The position numbers and the translations under genes were made by a program. Below the pieces are notes generated by a model. That model searched no databases. It was given only the letters and a program-made list of their open reading frames with translations, and was not told the DNA's origin. Shown here piece by piece: positions 50,301 through 63,000 of a stretch of 64,000 nt of DNA. The stretch comes from Casuarius casuarius. Lineage: Eukaryota > Chordata > Aves > Casuariiformes > Casuariidae. How positions within the stretch are numbered: position 1 is the stretch's first letter; each line of letters opens with the position of its first letter. The stretch is from assembly GCA_003342895.1 (NCBI GenBank), contig PTFA01000024.1, forward strand, positions 4,459,505 through 4,523,504, in the 5' to 3' direction.

Positions 50301-52914
50301 CAAGATATCACCTATTTCACATTGGTACCCAAGCTTTAACTTTCTCATGGAGTTAGGAATCTTTGCCAGAACTTTGTTGTATAAAGGGGTTGTAATCTTT
50401 TTTATATAATAGTCTGCTATTAGAGCACCCATGTATGATGGAAATCTGAGATTCAGTTTCACCCTTTCGCTGCACATCTGCTAGTCTCCCCTTCTGATTA
50501 CTCATCCTACCTCACTGGCCAAAGAGTATGCTAGATAAATGTCTCTTACTTCTTCCATCTGCAGGAACTCCTTCACATAAAATAATTAAATGTTAATTAG
50601 GTAGAAAAACACCATGAATGGGCACAACTTTCCTAGTAGTTAAGGCTTTGATTCAGGAGAAGTGGCACCCATCTCTATGCTAACTTACTTATCATAAAAC
50701 ACCTCAGTGTTCATTACAGCAAGTATTTGAACATAGATCTCTCCTCTACCAGCTTATATTCTTGGTCATAAAACTAACTGTTTTTTCTTATTTTCTTTCT
50801 CTGAATACTCAATGTTTATATGATTATAAGCACAACAAAGAATCTTAAATTTAATCATATTTGTCTTAATCATTCTCATGTATAAAATATTAAAAAGTAG
50901 TGAAACTAAAATATGACATCGGCTAATACTGCTAATAGCTGGAGGTCCATGATTTGTTTTTCAGAAAAAGAGACAAAAGGCACAAACTGAGCTTAGCCAT
51001 GACTATTTTTCAGTTCTGTTTACACAGACAAGCCTTTAAATAATTGAAGCTCTAGCTCTGAACTCAGGACCCAGAAATTAACATCCAGTTGTTAAAATTT
51101 ATCATATACAGTAATAGTCTACTGTTAACTACACACTTAACTTTCCCGATCTATCTTCACAGTAAATTGCTGACACATTTTATGGATGGCCTTTTAAATG
51201 TGGAACACAAATTATTTCAAAATAGACTGTTAGGGGAGAAAAGAAAAAAAACTTGAAAAATTACTGCAGAACATGTAATCGATAGTCATGGAGTAGTTTT
51301 ATTCGCAAGCACTGAATTTCTTGCCTATGCCAGGTCTAGGTGGGGGAAAAAACAAAGAGTTAACTGAAGATAGTTTAACTCCCTTGTGAGAATGGCAGCA
51401 GCTTTTAGCTCAACTTTCACATGAGCTAGGCATGTTCAGATGTTTTTCCTTAGAATTTCAGTACTGGAAGGTTATTGGATCTTTTGTGTTTGCACAGCAA
51501 ACAGCATGGAGTGCGGAGGACTCCAATGAAAAGCTAACTCCATATCTGAAGAGACAGAGTTCAAGATGTAGATTCAAGATTTAGGAGAGCCAGAGAATTT
51601 GCATATGCGTGCAAGATAGTTTTAGGCATTTTGTTTAAACCTGAAGGCTGGGCAAGCTGTCAGATAGGTATAACCGACACTGGACTGCATAATGCAAGAT
51701 GCTGTTATACTTTTGATTGTCTCATGTTTCTCACTATTTAGTATAGTGACCTTTTCTTTTCCAACATCATCAGAGATCCTGTAGAGCCTGGAAGTTCCTA
51801 CTCACAAATTGTCCTTGAAGGCTTGGTAATGACATCAGGGAGGATTCGTTATGTATGACTATTGAGCAATTTGGCCTCCCTCCAAGAGGAGGCTCAGAGA
51901 GTAACTTTGTCACTCCACTGAGAAGAGGCGCAATTCAAGATAATTTGTGCTACCTGTTCTATAAGGAAGCACCCTTTCTTCCTCTCTTCCCTTATTGGAA
52001 GTGAGTATTGCTAAGTATAACTTTAAGTACATCATTGCTATAACATTTTAGTCCAATCTTTTGAACACGTAGTTAGGCTCAGTTCCTGTTCAATAGTTAT
52101 CTTTTGGGAACAGGTGCTGTAGAAATACATTTGTCCACTACTGACAGCCAGAATAAAGCTTGGTTGTCAGTTGATAAAGTCTTGAAAGCTATAAAAGTGG
52201 AAAGAGCCAAAAGGATCAAAGTCAGAAATACATTTAAACTTAGAGAAAGTAAGAGAGGTAAATACAGAAATAATTAGAAAAGAAGGCTTTCAAATGTACT
52301 GATGTTCATTAGAAAGTTCGTTTTCTAGCCATATATATATGGATAGAGTTCTTCATTCCAGTCCATGGCAATGTTCAAATGCCTCTTCCATTTACCCACA
52401 GGACTCATCATTCACAGACTGGCGTTCAGTCGCCCTATGAATGTTTCTCACGACATTACAGCTATTCAGCTAAGTCCTTGATTTAACAGGTATTTCGTCT
52501 GATACACTTGGGCACTGAACCAAGCCCTTAGTCAGCTATATGTGTGCAATGTCAGTTTGTGCATTAAAGACTAAAAAAAATTCTCTGTGTATGTATCATT
52601 AGTTATATACAGAAAAAGTAACTTTGAATCAAGTAGTATTTATATGGCAAGGTAGTAAAATGACAAGCTACTTCATAACTCTAAATCATAAGTCTAAAAT
52701 CATAAAATAATCTAAATCTCAATCTAAGTCATTTTTGTTTAAAAAAAAAAGAGAGAGAGCTGAAAATCATAAGGTAGCTAGTCCATTTGCCCTATTACAA
52801 GGCAGGATCAACTATAACAATGTAAAACTAAGCAGGAATACTTACAATATCTGAGTATATACACTCTGTGTGTAGTTAGCAAACTAGCTAATATATGGAT
52901 GTAATATGTATATT
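47301..52914. other. AT-rich DNA without recognised gene
   Basis: No gene was recognised. A G12 run with an ambiguous base (49977-49990) lies inside it. Confidence 0.6.
49977..49990 (+). repeat. Poly-G run with ambiguous base
   Basis: Twelve G residues, then N at 49989 and another G. It has quadruplex potential only as a homopolymer, and its length is probably uncertain in the assembly. Confidence 0.9.
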
Positions 52915-53040
52915 CTGTGTGTGTGTGTGTGTGTGTATACATGTACTCATATATATATTGTGTGTTTATATAATGTATATGCGCGGGGGTGTGTGTATGT
53001 ATGTATATGTATATGTGTGTGCATATGTGTATATACATAA
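52915..53040 (+). repeat. Compound (TG)n/(TA)n microsatellite
   Basis: About 125 bases of alternating purine-pyrimidine sequence with a (TG)11 run near 52917-52937. TATA, GTAT and GCGCGGGGG interruptions follow. The translation of its minus strand is a His-Thr repeat, which has no coding meaning. Confidence 0.95.
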
Positions 53041-56000
53041 AATTGTATATGTAGTTAGGCAGATACTTATCTAATTTCTCTATGAAGACCTCTAATGATG
53101 TTGAGCACAGAAATTTTCTAAGCTCTTCTTTGTCCAAGGAAAGGAAAGGGAAGGTAGGCTTTACAAGAGAAGAGAAGATGGTGATTTCATTAACAAACAG
53201 TATGAAGACCACAGATACAAATTATTCCTTAGTAAATGCAGATCACAGGATCATTTTCATGTACCTTTATTACTGTTTCTTTAAGGAATTTTCAGCTTCT
53301 TTTAACTATTTTCCTTTAGACTTGTCTCCTGGAGATCTTACTTACCATTGTCACATATATTGTGATCCGTTTTCCAGAATTCCATTTTTTATTAGGTTTT
53401 ATGGCTCTTGCTTCTCCTCTAAGTATCTCAGATTTTAACATATCATGGACTCTCCACTATATTGCCTTTTTATCTGTCCTTTTAGCAGGTTCCTCCTGGC
53501 TGGATTTGATTCTGGCCACAATCAAACTGAGAAAAGTATCCACTTTAGTTGCTCTTTGGTTGAGAACGTCCAGCTAGACAACTTTGAGAACTTTCTCTGA
53601 GAAAACTTCTGAAGCACTTTCCCCATCTTCTGGATCACTGATGAGTATATCATAGCCTTTCTCTGTATACCTCCTTCTTTCTCCATCCCTCAGAAACTTA
53701 AATGAAGGCATTGCACATTAAATCAATGCAGATTCTTTCTCTTTTCTGCTATGTTTATTTTTTATGATCTAGACTAATGACCAAACTGGGCATGAATTCA
53801 TTGTAATATCATCACCTGAAGGTTATTTTCCATATAGGTCCTGACAAATTCTCAGCACAGAGAATTAAAATCTGGGATATAATTAATTTACTTAATTTTG
53901 GAAAACTCAGTCATCAAGACATAAAATTGAAAATTGGACAGATTTCTGCAGAATTTGACTTAGTAGTTAATAAGAGGGAAGAAACAGGAATGTAATTAAG
54001 TTCTAACTAATTGATGATGAAGATAGTATTCAATGCATTATTTAAGCCCCTATTTTGTTTCACCATCCCTACTGTTGCTCAGGAGAAAAAACATTCTATG
54101 GGGGATGTGCTTATTTTAAATTCATTCCTTAACTCAAAGAGAAATAGACAGAAAGACAAACAGATAGATAGATAGATTGATATACATATCCCAAATACTT
54201 ATCTTTTTAATATTTGAAGCAACAATTTTAATTTTTTCTTTCACATAGAAAGACATAATTTTTATGTGTCTCAAGTTCTTCACAACACACGAGGGTGGCA
54301 AATGGTGACTATTTCTCCAAGTACTTCAAAGAGTTTGTAACAAAAACCTTATTTTGAAAGAATGAAACTTTATGTGACTGACTGGAAGATTTTGAGATTT
54401 TTCTCTCACCATATCACACTACAGAGCAAATTTACTTTTGCAGCTCTTCATTTACATTTTAATAAAAATGACAAAATCATAGGTTCCCAAAATAGGCAGG
54501 CTCGCTATGTAAATTCTCCATTTTCCTGACATAATCTTAGAAATAAGTACCTAAGTACATTGTTATATCAAGTTCAATGGGATTTCTTTCTTCATATAAT
54601 AATACCACTATATTATACAATAGTTTGGTTTACACTTTATTCTATTTACTTCTATTTACAAATTTTCCTATTTTACTTTACATCTTCTTAATATCAAACT
54701 TTATTTTTACCTTGTATCAACTCAAGAGGTAAACTTCTTGTACAGATTCAATCTACCTTGCATGACCCAGGAAATACTTCTTCTGCAAAGCAGTTTAATT
54801 AAAATCTCATGTAAAAGAGATTTTTTTAAAGGTTATTTTTATCTATATTAAACAAGGCACCTGTTACATTACTGTCTCATCAGGGGTTTACATAAAATAA
54901 TTTTTAAAAGATGTAGTGTCCCAAAAGGGTGCTTTTTTCTGTAAATAAATATGAAGACATAACCTCTGTTAAGGATATAATTCCATAGTTTTGCTTTCTG
55001 CTAAACCATGTATTCTTTACCGTAGAGACTTAAGTGGAGTAATCCAGTCTCTCAGGTGATTGTACATAGTAACTAGGATTGATGTTTAAAGTGTTTTATT
55101 TCTGTAATGAGGCAATATTTTTACACAGACTACTTTTCAAATCTTGATAGGAAATGATTCTGTCTCTTGAGAAAAAAAATATATCTTTGCTGTTCTCTTT
55201 TTAGATCTTTCTGTGTTTCCTTTCATGGCTCTAAATCAGCAGTTTCATTTCTGTGTCTGTTTTGTTTCACACGTCCTCTGTATTTTATTGCAGAGGTTGC
55301 AGGTCTGTAATAGGACAGAACTTTTCACTTCAAGTTATACCTGTGTACAGTGTTTGTGGGTTTAGAAAGAGTTATTTTGAGATTTTTTTGTATGGTTTTA
55401 AATGTTTGGAACACTTTGTAGGAATAAAGGAGGCGTATTTTCCTCCTTTTGGCCTGCATCCAATTTCTGTGGTATCCTTGGTTTCAAAAATATGTACAGT
55501 GGGCAATGAGCTTTGTTAGCAAAGCTGTGTTTAGGCATATTTGTGCAGTCACAAAAGATTCTAACGTATTGTGATCATCAAATTAGTTTAGAAGGGATAA
55601 TCTTCTTACTGTTTATCCTCAACGATAATTGTCTATGTTTTTCAAAATTTCATTTTAATACTGAATTGAAAAGCAAAAATTAACTGAGCAACAATTTCTG
55701 AGTTAGATAATTCCCAGTCACCAGCTTAGGATTGCTTCGTTTCTAAATTTTGTTCTCTCCCTTGGCACTCCCGGTGGAATCCTTTGGCACTCCCAGTTCC
55801 TTCAGGATACCTGAATGAGACTTCACAAATCGTAGCATTCATACAGTCCACCAAGCTCTGAGTTGCTAGACAAAGTTATACTGCTTATTGTCTTCAGCAA
55901 ATTATGCTGAATACAGTGAAATTCATCAAGGAGGAAATTGTGCTTTTACAATATTTCCTTGGAACTTATTTCACTGCTGAAATCTCCTGCAACTTGATTA

Positions 56001-56932
56001 AAGTGGAGTGAGCACAGAAATCAGAGCTTTCAAGTTTTTGGACCACCTTAAATATATGTAAAGCATTGGAGTATTTAGAAACGCGTTGGAAAGACAGCCA
56101 CTGATAGAGTCCAGTGTTGAACAGAGTGGCAGAGTGAACTCATTTGCTTGCTAGTTAGATTTTTGAAGAAGACAATTGCTTTTCTCTAAACAGTAGAACA
56201 TTTTTTGCTAACATGCTACTTGTGATCCACTTTAACCTGAAGACTCCTATCAGTAAAAGTACATTTGGCTGCTGAAGAATAATTTCTGCCTAAACATAAT
56301 ACCTGGTACTGCTGAATTTCATCCTTTAATTTGTCAGTATCACTTTTGAGGAGCTGTGGTCTTTAGAGAACTTAGAAATTTACCTAGAAAATGTACATAT
56401 TTTTCCAGGCTATTCTTCAGCCAGATCAACTCCTTCATTCAGTTCACTGAACAGCTGCACAAACAGTTGTTTTGGCAGGACAAGGAAGGGGCAGGAATGA
56501 GCAGTGGGGATAAGGGAAGAACCAGCTTAATTAGTATTGTTGCTTAGTCATAGTCCAGAGGATAAGAAGCCAACAGATGGTGAAAAAAAGCAGGCAAAAG
56601 CATGGCCTATAAGCAGACTAAAGGCAGAGCTCCCTGCATCTGACACTAATTGGAAAAACAGATTTCAGAATTTTTAAGCGTGAAAACTGTCTTTCTACTT
56701 TTTTCTTCTCTATTCTCAAACTTGTGTGTACTATTTTTGGAAGCAAATAAAGGATTTCAGTAAATAATATAGCTGACTCAAATAAACAGTTTTTCCTGTC
56801 TAACATAAACAAATCTACAGAGCTCCAAATATTAGATTCATGCAACACCCACAGTACCAATTGTTCCTTTACCTTCCTAAGGACTGAAGTTTGTCGTACT
56901 AGATGACACTTACAGACCTTTTCGTTTGACTA

Positions 56933-56933
<1 letters not shown>
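53041..56933. other. AT-rich DNA without recognised gene
   Basis: It includes a short GATA repeat (54162-54178) and a small imperfect duplication of TTGGCACTCCC(G/A)G near 55763-55796. No gene was recognised. Confidence 0.6.
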
Positions 56934-56966
<33 letters not shown>

Positions 56967-56967
56967 A
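56934..56967 (+). repeat. T26 homopolymer followed by A8
   Basis: An uninterrupted T run directly followed by an A run. On the minus strand it would be a poly-A tract, but no retroposed sequence was recognised on its far side. Confidence 0.9.
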
Positions 56968-56991
56968 CAAGCTAAGGAACAATAACCTAAG

Positions 56992-57075
56992 AGTGCCAGA
57001 GCCAGAGCCTGGAACCAAGCACAGGACCCAGCACCCACTGCCTCCCAGCCTGTGCTCTATCTGCAGGAAGACCTA
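56992..57075 (+). repeat. Possible MIR/CORE-SINE-like relic
   Basis: CAGAGCCTGGAACCAAGCAC, CCCAGCACCCACTGCC and GCCTGTGCTCTATCTGCAGG follow the order of words in the 3' half of MIR-type SINEs (GAACCCAGG…TGACTCC…TGCTCTTTCCAC). The match is short and from memory, so this is tentative. Confidence 0.35.
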
Positions 57076-59937
57076 TGTCTGAAGTTATTACTTCATGCTG
57101 AAATGTAACAGAAGTGCCCTTCAGGCAAAAGAGGCATATTTACTACCATAGCTAAATATTTAGAAAGTTTCTTTTAAATTCAGTATTATGCAAACCTTTG
57201 GATAATACTCTCAGTTAATAAAGAAACAGCTCCATTTTTTCATGTTCTTTTGCCCAGACATTGTGGCTCAAAGCATCGTTATATGCCAAAGAAACACATT
57301 GTTCCCCAGTAACAGAAAATCTATGTCACGTCTTGGGAAGGATATTTGTAGGCTGATAGAAAGCAGAAAGAAGCAACAGGCATTTTGGCGTTGACACATC
57401 CCTAATAAAATGATACCTGATGTCAGTTTAGTTCCTAGTCAATAGGTGCTTCTGTAACAAAAACAACCAAAACATCTCTCACAAATGACACCTTCGGAGA
57501 CAGCGAGTACCTAAAAGGGCAAGAGCTGCCAATAGGCCAAAGCTGTCAGAAGCTAACTTCAAACTTACCATAACACAAGGAAACTCACACTGCCATTTCT
57601 TATGCTGTACTACTACTGAGAAAAAAATTGAAAGCTTTTTTATGTTATCAATCTATTCTAATTCTTTCTTCTCTGGGGGAATTAAATTCACTTTTAAATC
57701 TCTCAGTTTGGGGATTCAAAACAAAACAGTATTCATGCCTATTTTTTGATAACAATAGCAGTCACCACAGCAAAACACAGAAAAGATTAAAACGCTGCAT
57801 CACTTATTGGAGCAATATATTTTACATAAGCTATTTACACCACCATCCTATTGAAAGGCCAGGTTTCAAAGAAGTGCTTAAGCTGTACAAGTTTCCAAAC
57901 CCAGTATGAGCAACAGAAGCTTGTTATTAAATCCTTTGGTATTTTATACCAAGATATGCAATGACTTTTTTTTCCAGAGAGAATATATAGTACAGGAAAA
58001 TCAACTTCTTCCTGGCAAAGCTATTTAAGCAGTTGGAACAAATTATTCTTGCCTTTCATGCAAAATGCTTCAGATTACAAACCACTATACTATAGCTGAG
58101 TGGAAAATTTCCAACAATGGAAGTCATTATGATCATTTTAAACAAAAGAAAAACAAATGTTCACAAACAATATAAAACTTTGCAAAACAAAAACATGAGT
58201 GTCATCTTCAAGAAAGCCCATTTTTGCTAAACAATCTTTTATTAAAAAAACCAAACCCTTCCAGTGCTGTAAAATCAAAAAATGTAGCTTATAGCTAGAG
58301 ATCTGCACTGTGGGTGGTTTTTTTTTTTTTTTTTTTAAGCAGTCTTATCTTTTGTCACCATTTCTAAATAACAACAGCCTACCTGGGACCAGCCTCAGTT
58401 CTAATTGCCGCAATACACTTTGGGAACTCCTGTGACACAAAGGTCTTTCCCTCTCCCCCTTGTAATGTCGGGATGGCTAGGGTTTGTGCCCCTTCAGAGA
58501 CCACAGGGATAGTGTTTTGGTACAGAGAGGTGGTGCTCCCTAATGACCTATATGTTAGGATACGTGAGATGCCATAGCTCTGAGGTTCTGCAGCTGCAAG
58601 AGGCAGCTTAAAGGATTATGCAACTCTTGTGTAGAAAGCTCAGCCCCATTCTGCATCATGTCTATTCAAAGCTTTAGACGTGCCATTATTAAGCGTTGTC
58701 ACAACTTCAAACCTAGCTTATTTCTCGCTTAACTAAAAATGAATTTGTCATGGCTGTATGTCGTGCTCATAATTAAATTTCCCATGACCCATAGTGAATC
58801 CATAAGGTACTGAATTTGTAAAAAGGACTAACTGCAGGTTCAGCATCTAATAAAACTTAAATTTTTCAGCAGTACAGAGACTGAAATAGTCAGTCTCTTG
58901 CCAATTAACTATAATTCTTACAAAGATCTGAGAAAAAGAAATCAAAATGCTCCATCTAAGCAAAAATGACAGACAGCATATAGTCACCCAATGATTGAAA
59001 TAAACACATTTATTCATAGCGAAACCATTATATATGATTCCTTCATAGGTTTCCTGCAAACACATTTCTGCAATAAACCCCACCAAATCAGTTACTATTG
59101 CCTTTGCGTGTGAGATGAATAGTCTTTAAAGGAGTGCTTCCAAGACTATCACAACTGTGAAAATACAAGTTCATGGAAAATGCATCTTTCTCAAACATGT
59201 CTGGGAGCATCATGCAAGGGAATTGAGTAGCCTGGTGAAATTAAAATTAGTCCCCACTTACCTAAAAACATTACTGAAGCATGACCTGTCATGAGAGGTA
59301 ATATATTAAGATTTGTATGTATTTCTTACTCTCTGAACCTTACAAAACTAGAGAATTCCCTTAAGTTGGAAAGAAAGATCTACCAGCAGCAACTCATATT
59401 AAACCACTTCTTTTTTTCCTCTACTTCCAAATGATAGATCAAAGAGGTCCCAGAAGAGCCAGCAACAGTATGTAGCAGCAGAAAAGGTAGAAACAGTATA
59501 TTTTAAGATTTATTTCACAGCTGAAAGAAATACCATTCCAAATGACTGAATAAAAGTTGAAAGACTGCAGCTGATAGTTTGTCCTACCAATACTTTTTAA
59601 CAGAAGTCATTGGTGAGTACAAAAAGCAATAAATTCAATTAATGAATCAACTGAATACAGCTAGGGGCTGGTGGAATTTAAAATATGGGGGTCACATCAA
59701 ACTTGCTGGTACAGAAAGGATTAAGGCTAGTATTATTTTATGACCTTATTTGTCAGATCAAAGTAATCTGAAAGGTTTATAGCAAGTGTCAAGACCATGG
59801 CATGTGCTCAATTTGCCACTCTAAATGTAAACCTCAGAAAAAGAGAGATCTGTAAGAGATCTGATTTTTATAATCTCTTTGCTTTATTTCTCCAGGAGAG
59901 AGATGGGGTGTGAGAAACTAGTAGCTGTGTATTGCCC
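57076..59937. other. AT-rich DNA without recognised gene
   Basis: It contains a T19 run at 58318-58336. The interval 58380-58640 is less AT-rich but no family or exon was recognised. Confidence 0.6.
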
Positions 59938-60010
59938 TTGACCAAGAATAAAATGCCAGCGATGTCAATGGGAGCTGTCTGTATGGGCTGAGAGCAGTTT
60001 ATGGCCCCAA
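59938..60010 (+). repeat. Possible decayed amniote interspersed repeat
   Basis: GATGTCAATGGGAGCTGTCT, followed by ATGGGCTGAGAGCAGTTTAT and GGCCCC, resembles the same class of old repeat words noted at 47155. The family is unassigned. Confidence 0.35.
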
Positions 60011-63000
60011 GACATCACTATTTATGAAGTCTTTCAAGTGAGACAAATGGAAAAATAAACCCCTCCATTTTGAAAATTGCTTTTCTTTTTTACATGAGCA
60101 GAATATCAGTCTCTAATCTCTCTAAAAAAAAAAAAAAAAAAAAAAATCTTGCTGAAGAGAAACAGGTTAACCCTGAACTCTGAAGATTATTAGCATGCAG
60201 ATTCATCACAATTTCGTTAAAAGTAACATACTGAAATTACAATTACACAGATGTAAGGAAAAGCAAGGAAATCATTTAATACTTTAATAAAGCATGAAAC
60301 AAAAGAAGATACCAATTCGCACTCAACTAAAAAGGCCTTCAATATTGAAGGAAAGTTTATCATTCTAGAAATAAAAAGTAACTTATTGGTTATCTGATTC
60401 TATTAGAAAAGCCTACTTTATGAACTCAGCACCAAATTCATTTTCACACAAAAGAAAGTACAGAACTTCAATTTATTGGATTTGGTAAGCCCTTATTTGA
60501 GTAGTTTCAAGGATCCTATTAACCTTTCTTTTCCAGTTTTATTATTGTATTTACTACCGTGGAATGGAATCTCATTTTAGGTTCCTTTGGAAGAACTGAA
60601 AACACTTTTTGTTGTGTTTCCTTCACTTTGTTTTTGCAGAGGATTTTTGGACTTCTATTTTTTCAACTTAATTTTAAAATATATTTTGCTTCCAGCTGAA
60701 TAATTATAATTCTGTATTGCCATGCTTCTTTGAAATGTAAAAAGATAATGCAGTCCCTTCCCAAAAACAACAAGGGAGCCAGAGACTAGAAAATAGGAGG
60801 GATGGAAGAGATCCATAGGAAGAGTCATAAGTAGACCAAATCTGACTTTGCACTAAGGTTGCAAACAAGACCAATAGAGATTTAGGTTGGATTTGTCTGA
60901 CCTCAAAGAATGGAGGGGAATAAACTTGCTGGATAATATCGTTATGGTGAGACTGATACCAAAGTGATGCTTTCACACAGATAGAGAGTAGCACTGTGAA
61001 CAGATGAACAGAGAATGATAGCCTACCTTGTGACTTCTCAGTCTAACATAAAACTTAACAGGAGGGAAGATATCCATAAGCATGATTTCAGTAAAGACTA
61101 TTTTTCCTTGGTATTAATTTGGTGCCTACTAAATGGTGTAAAATCAGAAGTTTATATAGTGGCACCACTGTCCTCTTCAAGGCCACATGAATAAAAGCAG
61201 GCCCTGCTTTGTGCAAGTTTCTCCAGTGCAGAGCAAAAGGACAGTTTACATGCTATTCTTTCTTCCTTGACTCCAGATCTTCACAATCTTGACTCTAGGC
61301 CTTCACAAGCCCATCCTCTTTAAGAAAAGTCTCATGCACTGAAAAAGCACATGACTCCAAAAAGTCCTAAATTCAAATCCTCCAGCTTCCAAAGCTTGAT
61401 TTAATCCTACATAGTCAGTGGAAATACTCTCAACAGCTTAAATTTGTTTTTGATCTGTCCAGCAGCCTAGCTTAGGCTAAGTCACTTTATAAGTGGTTTA
61501 AGGAGGACGTTTTTAGGGCAAGGATAATTTTCAAATAATGTATCTTTTAGCTCTATCATTACAACCACTATGCTGTGGACAGATTCTGTATTCACTTTCT
61601 AGAGGAACTGTCTTCAAAATTTTGAAAAACATTAAAGGAATTCTGCATATACTTAGAGTTTTTGGAAAACAATTTGCAATTTCATTTGGTTTTAACAGTT
61701 ACCATTTAATTTTATTTTTTCACTGATTTGCACAACATCCCTTTTACAATCATCTCCTGAAAAGAAAAATGCTCCACTTCACAGCTCAAAATCTACCTCA
61801 GAAAAGTCAGATGTACAGCTATTTACCATTGGATTTTCCTGTGATAAACTTGGTAGTTAACCCAATTCATTCCCACCTTCCTGGACTGTCATTTACCACC
61901 AGGGCGAATAGGATAAAAAGGTGTTACACTATAAGGCATACTGTGTATTCCCAAATAGCAGATATTACAGATGGTTTTTTAAATTTTTTTTATGAGGAAT
62001 TCATCAGCAGATGAAGGGCAGGAGAGCTATTCTTACAACAGCAGAATCAGTTACTCGTTCTCCCTTTTCATTCTGCAAGACTCCCTGGAACATAATAGGA
62101 GCTCATTGCTCCAATCACCAAGTGCATCTGCTGAGAAAATGTTTATGTATTTAACAATTTAAGTCTGTTAGTATAGAACTGGATAGTACTTTATACATCT
62201 TGCTTTCCCTCAGACAAAAACTCAACTAAATATCTGAGGGCTTCTTGCTCATTATGGGACCCAAGATAAAACAGAATTGTCTACTCCAAGACATGACACA
62301 GGAAGAAAAAACAAGTTAAATTCAAAACCAAACCATATTGACAATGTGTGCAGATACGACTGCAAAAGTAAGGGGATTTCAGTTTTCACTCTTTGTCCCT
62401 ACACATGACATTAGTAAATATTTCCAAATATTTTCAGCTACATGACCATTCCAACATCCAAACATTGCACTGCCAGGGAGGTTTGAATTATTTTTAGCCC
62501 CAGCAGCCCCTAGTTCAACCTCCAATGTCCCTCAAAGGATAACCCAAGACAACTCAGCAGGTTCTGCCTAGGTGCATCAGGAGAACAAAGCACCTTCACG
62601 GATGTCAGCAGCAGCTGAGGCTGCAGCTGGAGTGCAGGCCTCTGCATTACCAGGCAGAGCTACCTACATGTCCTTAGAGTTTCCACTTCCCACTGCCTGA
62701 TCTTTTCAGCTTTTAATGGGAAGGAAGCACTGTTTGCTGGGCATGCTGCCTCTCAGACAGATGCAGGAAGGGACCAGTATGGCATGCTAATAGAAGTGCT
62801 GAAATTACTTTGGGCTGGCCATGGTGGAGTGCAGAATCATCTGGAGTTCCAACTGCATTAAGTTTGCCTGACATCTGCTCTAAGCAGTTCCATATTTGAT
62901 GCATCTTCTCTAACAGATATCTGAATTCTTGGAAGCTGTCAGAAATGTTAGTGGTACAAATGTCTTCTCTTTAGTCCAGGCAAGCTATATTGCCATGTCT

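Noticed and set aside
50494..50514. CTGATTACTCATCCTACCTCA matches 20 of 21 bases at 13418 inside a CR1 relic
   Set aside because: I checked whether 50.4-50.6 kb is another CR1 relic. The surrounding sequence does not follow the family word order, so the match is probably chance or too decayed to call.
52808..53212. 134-codon minus-strand frame with His-Thr repeats
   Set aside because: Its distinctive part is the translation of the TG/TA microsatellite; the rest has no recognisable feature.
53082..53438. 118-codon + strand open frame
   Set aside because: Composition (Phe, Ser, Leu, Tyr rich) is that of translated AT-rich DNA, and no motif or splice context was seen.
56895..56930. GTACTAGATGACACTTACAG resembles the CR1 3' terminal word
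   Set aside because: Only one short word matches and neighbouring landmarks are absent.
61340..61390. AAATTCAAATCCTCCAGC looks like a tRNA B box
   Set aside because: No A box, no cloverleaf and no acceptor pairing could be found around it.
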